DNA of 64,000 nt, from the NCBI GenBank assembly GCA_002794775.1, contig NBAY01000034.1, positions 124,001-188,000 of the forward strand, given 5' to 3'. Each line of letters starts with the position of its first letter. The stretch's first letter is position 1. Source of the stretch: Porodaedalea pini. Lineage: Eukaryota > Basidiomycota > Agaricomycetes > Hymenochaetales > Hymenochaetaceae. The notes beneath the pieces were generated by a model. The model was not told the DNA's origin. It made no database searches and was given only the letters and a program-made list of their open reading frames with translations. The translations under genes and the position numbers were made by a program. This document shows positions 56,685-64,000 of this stretch, piece by piece.

Positions 56685-57708
56685 TATTTATTCCCTGTTG
56701 TACAATGCTCTGTATTTCTTGTTGCTTTTGTGTAGCTTTGCTCTGGCTTTCCGTAGAAATTTTGTACTGTGTAGCTATATGCATATCCTTTTTGGGACTC
56801 TTGACTATTGGCGTCGCTGCGCCTTGTAATCGTCGCGCCTCCAACATCGCCGACGACGTACAGCGACACTGCATTCCTACATGTGAATTCCCAGCACGAT
56901 CATACCAGTATCCCTCCGTGCCGCACTCCTACCCCTGAAGGCGCCTCCTGCCGACGCAAACGCCCCATCCTCGCTGTGGACGACCGTCGAGATCGTGCGC
57001 CGCGCGTTCCGGGATGAGGTCCATCTGTTGTCTTCACGAGCACCCCGCGGTCATTATCGCCAGACATATGGGCAGCAAGGGAGAGTCTAGTGGATCGTGC
57101 GCCTGCACTTTATACCAATTTTCGTACCGTGCTTGAGGATCTTCTATAGAAATCGCACTCGAGCTTCGTGTCGCTCTCGTCGACTCGCTCGCCCCTGCAC
57201 TCTGTGCGGCACTATCTCTCAGAGCACGCACCTAAGTTTCAAAGGCGCTGCATGCCTGTCTGTGACCCGCGTCTTCTTTAAGCGTGAATATGCTTCGGAT
57301 CTCCTGGCACGAATCGTGCGGACCATCAAAGACGATTTGCAAATTGCGCAAGTTATGAAGAAAGATTTGGCGAACGTACTTCTGGGTATTGCGAGTGATT
57401 ATCGGATTAAGACTTTGAGGTAGAGATCGCTAGTGCGATGAGGAGGAAGAGCGGCATGCCCTGCTCGAGGTTCATGGGGCGCAGCACACGCGAAAGACGA
57501 AGGGGAGTATCGTGATCTCCTGTCTCTTTATGTACGGTCTAGTACTACATATGTAGAGAAGTCGAACAGCCAACTCCGGAAAGCTCGTGGATCAATGCTC
57601 TTTTTGTATCTCAAACATGCTTCCATGCCTCGCGACCACAACGAGGACAGCGGTGGAGGGCTCAGGGCAAGCCCCAAACGACAACATCGATCTTGACTAC
57701 CCTCCACC
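56685..57708. other. Intergenic region with possible degraded coding remnant
   Basis: Plus-strand pieces between 57145 and 57423 look protein-like (EIALELRVALVDSLAPALC, then FFKREYASDLLARIVRTIKDDLQIAQVMKKDLANVLL to a stop at 57421) but lie in different frames with stops between. No splice solution or family was found, so this may be a relic or chance. The rest is featureless. Confidence 0.35.
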
Positions 57709-60700
57709 ATGACCACTCACTACTCTTTGCATGGTTCGTGTCCGTTGCTCAGCTTGGTTTCCTTTCTGTTTTGACATCCTCTTGTTATAGTTCTCCGCAT
57801 TCAGGATGTAGTTTGGGAGCCAAGGCTGCGCAGAAAGGTGCCGGATCTATATGTAATAGTGAAGCTTGGCAATATCATCAAGAAAACGCAGACAATCAAG
57901 AAGGAACTATCACCCTCTTGGACTGACGTCCTTACGCTGTGAGTGTACGTGTCAATTGAGCTTCAGTCGCAGGCTCAGAACGTTCCTGTAGGTCGTCGTC
58001 AGATGCATCCTCAATTCTCAACATTCAAGTCAGACACAACTCGTCGTTTCGTAAAGACCCTTGTGTCGGCTATATTGACATCGAGCTCGCCGATCTGTTG
58101 CAGAAGTGTGCTAATGGCGAAGGTAATCATCCCAATCATTGTGATGATTGACATGTGGCTCACTCGAGTCCTCAGCAGCCCAGCTAACGCTCAAGCCATC
58201 GCCCGGAAAGGCTTCCATAGTGCCTGCCGGTATTCTTCACTTACGTCTCGAGACCATAAATGCGATGACGAGCGTCAGAGTCGACGTCGAGGTTGCAGGA
58301 CAGGCTGTGCAGCAACGCGGAATTATGCGTTCAGCGGAAGCCGCAGACTCGACTCCTATCACAGCTATCGACGCGGCAAACCAGCTGAGCGGGGACGCCG
58401 ACCTATATAAATCTATCGGAGACCTCTTCTTGAAGTTGGATGCGTTCGTCAGAGTTATCGATGTCTTGACCGAAGTGAGTCTGCACTTCTCGATGCGGCG
58501 TATCCTTGGTCTCTAAGAACGACTAGGTTCATCCTTACCTGAACGTTGCATGGCAAGTGACTTCAGCTCTGTACAAGGTACGTTTGACGAGCGGCTACAT
58601 GCTTTTTATGAACGTCTTTGCGTAGGCCGTCTCGAAACAATTCGAAGCTGACAAGAAAGTCACTGGCCTTGTGCGGGCTATGGAAGACGCGTTTGACTTC
58701 GTTCACGACACAGACTCCCTTCCCGGCAAGGCTCGAAGTCTTGAACAACCCATCATCCGACTTCTGAAGCAAACTACTGAATGTTGTCTCTTTGTTCAAC
58801 ATTACACCCGTCATGGGTTTGCTAGTGGGTCTTTGTCTAAATTGTTATTCGGTGTGAATTGATCTTCTGTATCAGGGCGAATGCTTGACTTTAGCAACAA
58901 CAAGATAGACGAGTTTAAACAATCATTTTCCGATCTGAAAAATATTTTAGACTCTGGTGTCATTCTTTATAGTGCTCTCATCTCGGCACGGGTGTCTGAA
59001 ACAGTCGATGCTTTATGTGTGTATTAGTTCCATGCGGTCATTGAACGCCTCTGAAATGTTTCCATCAGATTTACGGGACAGACTCAATCCTCACCAGACG
59101 GATGCATTCAATCGCCCTCAATGTCTCCTTGGAACTCGTATCGAAGCTCGAGACCAAATCACGGAGTGGATGTTATTTGATTCGAGTCAGAACATACTCT
59201 GGCTACATGGCGTTGCAGGTTCCGGCAAAAGCACTGTTAGCACGACTATCGCAGAATATTTCCGTGGTATATCCCGTCTTGGCGCCTTTCTTTACTTTGA
59301 GAGGGGAAAAAGCGAGCCCACTTCTGTGATTCGAACTATCGCCTACAAGCTGGCTTCATTCGACTCCTCTATCGCTAAGTCAGTCATTGCTGCTATCAAG
59401 CAGGACAACGATATCGCCACTGCTTCAGCCGCAAACCAGTTCGAGAAGCTCTTATTGGAGCCGCTTACTGCCGCTTCAGCCGCGATGCAGGGACCAATCA
59501 TCGTTGTCCTCGATGCGTTGGATGAGTGTGGTACGGTCGAGGCTCGGCGCAATTTAATGCAGCTTTTGCAACGCGAATTTCCAAAACTCCCCAAGAATTT
59601 TCGGTTCCTCATAACGAGTCGACGGGAGCCAGACATTAATCAAGCCTTATCGTCTCATCCCTCCATTCGTGCAATCGAGTTAGACTACAGGTCGACGGAT
59701 AGTCAAGATGACGTGCTTCGCTACATCGACCTCGAGATGCATAGAATTATGGAGGAGAGGAAGGTGAAAGTGCCCGCCGGATGGCCATGGAAAGTGAATA
59801 TGAAGCTTCTTTCCGATGCTGCAGGAGGAATTTTCATCTGGGGGGCGACAGCTGTCAAGGTAGTCGACTGCGACAACCCGTTCCGAACCCTTGAGGGCCT
59901 GGTCTCAAATTCACATACGCTTAGCGGCCTCGATCCATTGTATGACGCTGTGCTTGAAAGTTCGGGAATTTCGTTCAGTAACCAGACGTCCAAAGCTCGG
60001 TTTACCCAAGTCCTTGGTCTCATCCTTCTCAGCAAAATCCCGCTCTCTGATATCGCGATTGACGGAATTCTGGGCTTTGAGGCCCATGAGTCATCCCATC
60101 TCATCCTTTCAAGACTACAATGTGTAATTGTATACAGCGAGGGAGCGCCTATCCACTTCTTCCACACCTCATTTGCTGACTACCTGTTGTCATCGGGGCG
60201 TTCCGGCAAGCCATGGTTCATTGACGCTTTAGACCAGAAGTCGCTCGTGGCTGCACGGTGTTTTGACGTTATGAAGAACATGCTTCGGTTCAACATTTGC
60301 GACCTAGAATCCTCATACATGCGCAATGATGACATCCCCGGGCTTCAGGAGCGCATTGAGAAGAATATTCCACTGCATTTGTCTTACGCATGTCTTTTCT
60401 GGGCTCAACATCTTCGCGAAGTAACGTCTTCACCTCCGTTGCTGGGCGACTTGTCAGACTTCCTCCATGAACACTTGTTGTATTGGCTCGAAGTGTTGGG
60501 CCTGTTGAAGAAGGTGAATTATGCTGGTCCAGCCCTTCTCGAGGCTATATCATGGACTGCTGTAAGTACATAAATATATCTATACAGATTAACCGTGGTA
60601 CTGAAATTCAATTAGAAATACGACGTAGACATATCAGCGTTCCTAAAGGATGTACGCCGACTAGTGACTCTGTTCGCTTCACCCATTGCACAAGCGACGC

Positions 60701-63540
60701 CTCACGTTTATCTCTCTGCTCTTCCGCTTTCATCGAATGGATCGAGGGTCGCAGCTCATTACTTGAAGCGTACATCCTCACTGGTGCACGTAGATCGAAG
60801 AGGTTTGGAACGGCAGTCGCCACTGCTCAAACAGATCGAAGGGCACACGGGTGAGGTCTGCTCCGTTGGCTTCTCGTCCGACGGGACACGCGTCGTCTCG
60901 GGCTCCGACGACACGACGATAAGGGTCTGGGATGTAGAGAGTGGGGAGGTCGTCTCCGGCCCTTTCGAAGGGCACACGGATGACGTCAACTCCGTTGGTT
61001 TCTCGCCCGACGGGACACGCGTCGTCTCGGGTTCCGGTGACAGGACGATAAGGGTCTGGGATGTAGAGAGTGGGGAGGTCGTCTCTGGTCCTTTCGAAGG
61101 GCACACGGGCCCGGTCAGGTCCGTTGGCTTCTCGCCTGACGGGACACGCGTCGTCTCGGGCTCCGACGACAAGACGATAAGGGTCTGGGATGTAGAGAGT
61201 GGGGAGGTCGTCTCCGGCCCTTTCGAAGGGCACACGGACTGGATCACCTCCGTTGGCTTCTCGCCCGACGGGACACGCGTCGTCTCGGGTTCCGGTGACA
61301 GGACGATAAGGGTCTGGGATGTAGAGAGTGGGGAGGTCGTCTCCGGCCCTTTCAAAGGGCACACGGATGAGGTCAGGTCCGTTGGCTTCTCGCCCGACGG
61401 GACACGCGTCGTCTCGGGCTCCGACGACACGACGATAAGGGTCTGGGATGTAGAGAGTGGGGAGGTCGTCTCCGGCCCTTTCAAAGGGCACACGGACTGG
61501 ATCACCTCCGTTGGCTTCTCGCCTGACGGGACACGCGTCGTCTCGGGCTCCAACGACAAGACGATAAGGGTCTGGGATGTAGAGAGTGGGGAGGTCGTCT
61601 CCGGCCCTTTCGAAGGGCACACTGGCTGGATCAGCTCCGTTGTCTTTTCGCCCGACGGGACACGCGTCGCCTCGGGTTCCGGTGACAGGACGATAAGGGT
61701 CTGGGATGTAGAGAGTGGGGAGGTCGTCTCTGGTCCTTTCGAAGGGCACACGGGCCCGGTCAGGTCCGTTGGCTTCTCGCCTGACGGGACACGCGTCGTC
61801 TCGGGCTCCGACGACAAGACGATAAGGGTCTGGGATGTAGAGAGTGGGGAGGTCGTCTCCGGCCCTTTCGAAGGGCACACGGACTGGATCACCTCCGTTG
61901 GCTTCTCGCCCGACGGGACACGCGTCGTCTCGGGTTCCGGTGACAGGACGATAAGGGTCTGGGATGTAGAGAGTGGGGAGGTCGTCTCCGGCCCTTTCAA
62001 AGGGCACACGGATGAGGTCAGGTCCGTTGGCTTCTCGCCCGACGGGACACGCGTCGTCTCGGGCTCCGACGACACGACGATAAGGGTCTGGGATGTAGAG
62101 AGTGGGGAGGTCGTCTCCGGCCCTTTCAAAGGGCACACGGACTGGATCACCTCCGTTGGCTTCTCGCCTGACGGGACACGCGTCGTCTCGGGCTCCAACG
62201 ACAAGACGATAAGGGTCTGGGATGTAGAGAGTGGGGAGGTCGTCTCCGGCCCTTTCGAAGGGCACACTGGCTGGATCAGCTCCGTTGTCTTTTCGCCCGA
62301 CGGGACACGCGTCGCCTCGGGTTCCGGTGACAGGACGATAAGGGTCTGGGATGTAGAGAGTGGGGAGGTCGTCTCTGGTCCTTTCGAAGGGCACACGGGC
62401 CCGGTCAGGTCCGTTGGCTTCTCGCCCGACGGGACACGCATCGTCTCGGGCTCCGACGACAAGACGATAAGGGTCTGGGATGTAGAGAGTGGGGAGGTCG
62501 TCTCCGGCCCTTTCGAATGGCACACGGACAGGATCACCTCCGTTGTCTTCTCGCCCGACGGGACACGCGTCGTCTCTGGCTCCGACGACAGGACGATAAG
62601 GGTCTGGGATGTAGAGAGTGGGGAGGTCGGCCCCGGCCTTTTCGAATGGCACACGGACAGGATCACCTCCGTTGGCTTCTCGCCCGACGGGACACACGTC
62701 GTCTCGGGCTCCAACGACAAGACGATAAGGGTCTGGGATGTAGAGAGTGGGGAGGTCGTCTCCGGCCCTTTCGAAGGGCACACGGGCTGGATCACCTCCG
62801 TTGGCTTTTCGCCCGACGGGACACGCGTCGCCTCGGGTTCCGGTGACAGGACGATAAGGGTCTGGGATGTAGAGAGTGGGGAGGTCGTCTCCGGCCCTTT
62901 CGAAGGGCACACGGACTGGATCAGCTCCGTTGGCTTCTCGCCCGACGGGACACGCATCGTCTCGGGCTCCAACGACAGGACGATAAGGGTCTGGGATGTA
63001 GAGAGTGGGAAGGTCGTCTCCGGCCCTTTCGAAGGGCACACGGACTGGATCACCTCCGTTGTATTCTCGCCCGACGGGACACGCGTCGTCTCTGGCTCCG
63101 ACGACAGGACGATAAGGGTCTGGGATGTAGAGAGTGGGGAGGTCGTCTCTGGTCCTTTCGAAGGGCACACGGGCCTGGTCAGGTCCGTTGGCTTCTCGCC
63201 CGACGGGACACGCGTCGTCTCGGGCTCCGGTGACAGGACGATAAGGGTCTGGGATGTAGAGAGTGGGGAGGTCTCCGAGTCGTTCGAAAGATTCAGCCTT
63301 GATGTCCCATCCGCCGCCTCCGCGGTTGCCGGCGGAGCCGTTTCTGACTGGACACTGGCTGAAGACGGGTGGATACTTGGAAAAAAAGATGAATTGCTCT
63401 TATGGGTTCCTGTTGATCTTCGCCCCACTCTCTGGCACTCCCGGAATACTGCAGTTCTCGGTTGTGGATTTTCGACGAGATTGGGCTTCACAAATTCTGT
63501 TCATGGGAAGCGCTGGCATGAATGCTTTAAACCGGTTTGA
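57709..63540 (+). CDS. NLR-like NACHT-WD40 protein with C2-like N-terminus
   Basis: Nine exons: 57709-57733, 57791-57938, 57992-58122, 58176-58474, 58527-58577, 58626-58824, 58876-59016, 59069-60561, 60616-63540. They join in phase to 1803 aa. Residues 1-165 resemble a C2 domain (YSLHVLRIQDVVWEP, DLYVIVKLGN, SWTDVLTL). A helical region follows (VLTEVHPYLNVAWQV, DAFDFVHDTDSL). The NACHT NTPase shows Walker A GVAGSGKS at about 379-386 and Walker B VVLDALDE near 475-485. Nineteen WD40 repeats run from about 905 to 1721, then a conserved tail (DGWILGKKDELLLWVP). Fungal NACHT-WD proteins such as HET-E and HET-D sense non-self or microbial ligands through the WD propeller and trigger cell death. 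The ligand and output here are unknown. Confidence 0.88.
60841..63291 (+). repeat. Array of 19 WD40 repeats, 129 bp each
   Basis: Each unit encodes 43 residues: GHT, two or three variable positions, SVGFSPDGTRVVSGS, a variable residue, D, a variable residue, TIRVWDVESGEVVSGPFE. Starts fall at 60841 + 129n exactly, with no length change in 19 units. Most nucleotides are identical between units. Differences cluster at the two or three codons after GHT and at the two codons around the SGS-x-D-x-T turn. Units 14 and 15 begin WHT instead of GHT; unit 14 also has VGPGLFE, and the last unit ends early in SESFE. Confidence 0.95.
61099..62388 (+). repeat. 645-bp tandem duplication inside the WD array
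   Basis: Repeats 3-7 (61099-61743) and 8-12 (61744-62388) form two five-unit blocks with the same order of variable residues: GPV/SDDK, DWIT/SGDR, DEVR/SDDT, DWIT/SNDK, GWISSVVF/ASGSGDR. I saw no base difference between the blocks by eye. Repeat 13 starts a third block (GPV) that differs at one Val-to-Ile codon and then diverges. Confidence 0.9.
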
Positions 63541-64000
63541 GGATGCTGTAGCTTTGTCACTTTATACTTCTGTATCAACGATTGTCTCGCTGACCGACAG
63601 GTCTACATATAACAATTGATAGGTGTTGTGCATTGCGTGTATCGAAAAGACATTGAAAATTGACTTTAAGTTGGAATATGAGGCAGCGGATCCTCGTGCC
63701 GAGAACGACAAGTGCAGCGTCTTGGGAAATTGGAGAACAGGGCATACTATGTAGTACTGGCCTGGGATTGCTTCATGAGTCGATCGAGCGCAAATGTAGT
63801 TTTCTTCAACATACAAAGCTTTGCTGTTCATTTGGCTTTGCATTAATATTGGCTTTTGAATGGACAAGGATAAGGACTTTTATTTATCTTTCGCGTGTTT
63901 TATGAAATTCTAACTAGTACTATTCTTGTTTCTCTGAATCACCTCGGCGTTGCCATTAATATTGTCCAGTCGAAGGATCGAAGGATAGATGGACCTCTTT
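63541..64000. other. 3' flank of the NLR-like gene
   Basis: AT-rich sequence to the window edge. No gene was recognised. Confidence 0.5.

Noticed and set aside
60759..63491. Antisense open frames of 910 and 796 codons across the WD40 array
   Set aside because: The 129-bp unit is a multiple of three and stop-free in several frames, so any frame open in one unit is open in all 19. The antisense products are monotonous repeats with no start context or other exon.
1..64000. CRISPR arrays, bacterial operons, riboswitches, tRNA or rRNA genes
   Set aside because: The window is eukaryotic nuclear DNA. No regular spacer array was seen, and no tRNA or rRNA gene was recognised by eye; a tRNAscan-SE run would settle the tRNA question.

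Overview
This window is nuclear DNA of a filamentous fungus, almost certainly an agaricomycete basidiomycete. Genes are split by many short introns (mostly 45-70 nt, GTRNGY...YAG). The protein families are also typical of mushrooms: a seven-pass DUF6534 protein, a Rua1-type zinc-finger regulator, CFEM-like and Ser/Gly-rich secreted proteins, agaricomycete F-box proteins, and a NACHT-WD40 (NLR-like) receptor. There are no operons. Exons were placed by hand from splice consensus, reading phase and family resemblance, so most boundaries are predictions.

Left third (1-22.5 kb): the tail of a Ser/Gly-rich secreted protein runs off the edge; then a CFEM-like GPI-anchored protein (2.0-2.9 kb), an unrecognised acidic 585-aa protein (7.0-9.1 kb), an AlkB-type 2-oxoglutarate/Fe(II) dioxygenase (10.2-11.5 kb), a DUF6534 membrane protein (12.2-14.1 kb), a Rua1-C transcription regulator (16.1-19.4 kb) and a frameshifted relic of an agaricomycete-only family (21.4-22.5 kb).

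Middle (22.5-43 kb): two paralogous, convergent genes of an undescribed family flank a p24 cargo-receptor gene. They are followed by the vacuolar effluxer Atg22, an F-box pseudogene, a SUMO gene, a fragment of isoleucyl-tRNA synthetase, a tandem pair of Pro/Ser/Gly-rich secreted proteins and an apparently intact F-box gene.

Right third (43-64 kb): a decayed non-LTR retrotransposon (gag with CCHC knuckles, endonuclease, reverse transcriptase, RNase H) carries a nested 440-bp solo LTR with a perfect 5-bp target duplication. Next come a Pho85-type cyclin, an HMG-box pseudogene, a rhodanese-domain protein with Asp at the catalytic Cys position, and a nine-exon NLR-like gene. That gene has a C2-like N-terminus, a NACHT NTPase and 19 almost identical 43-residue WD40 repeats, ten of which come from a 645-bp tandem duplication.

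The NLR-like gene with its homogenised WD array is the most interesting system here. A second theme is decay: several relics carry in-frame stops that could each come from one C-to-T change.
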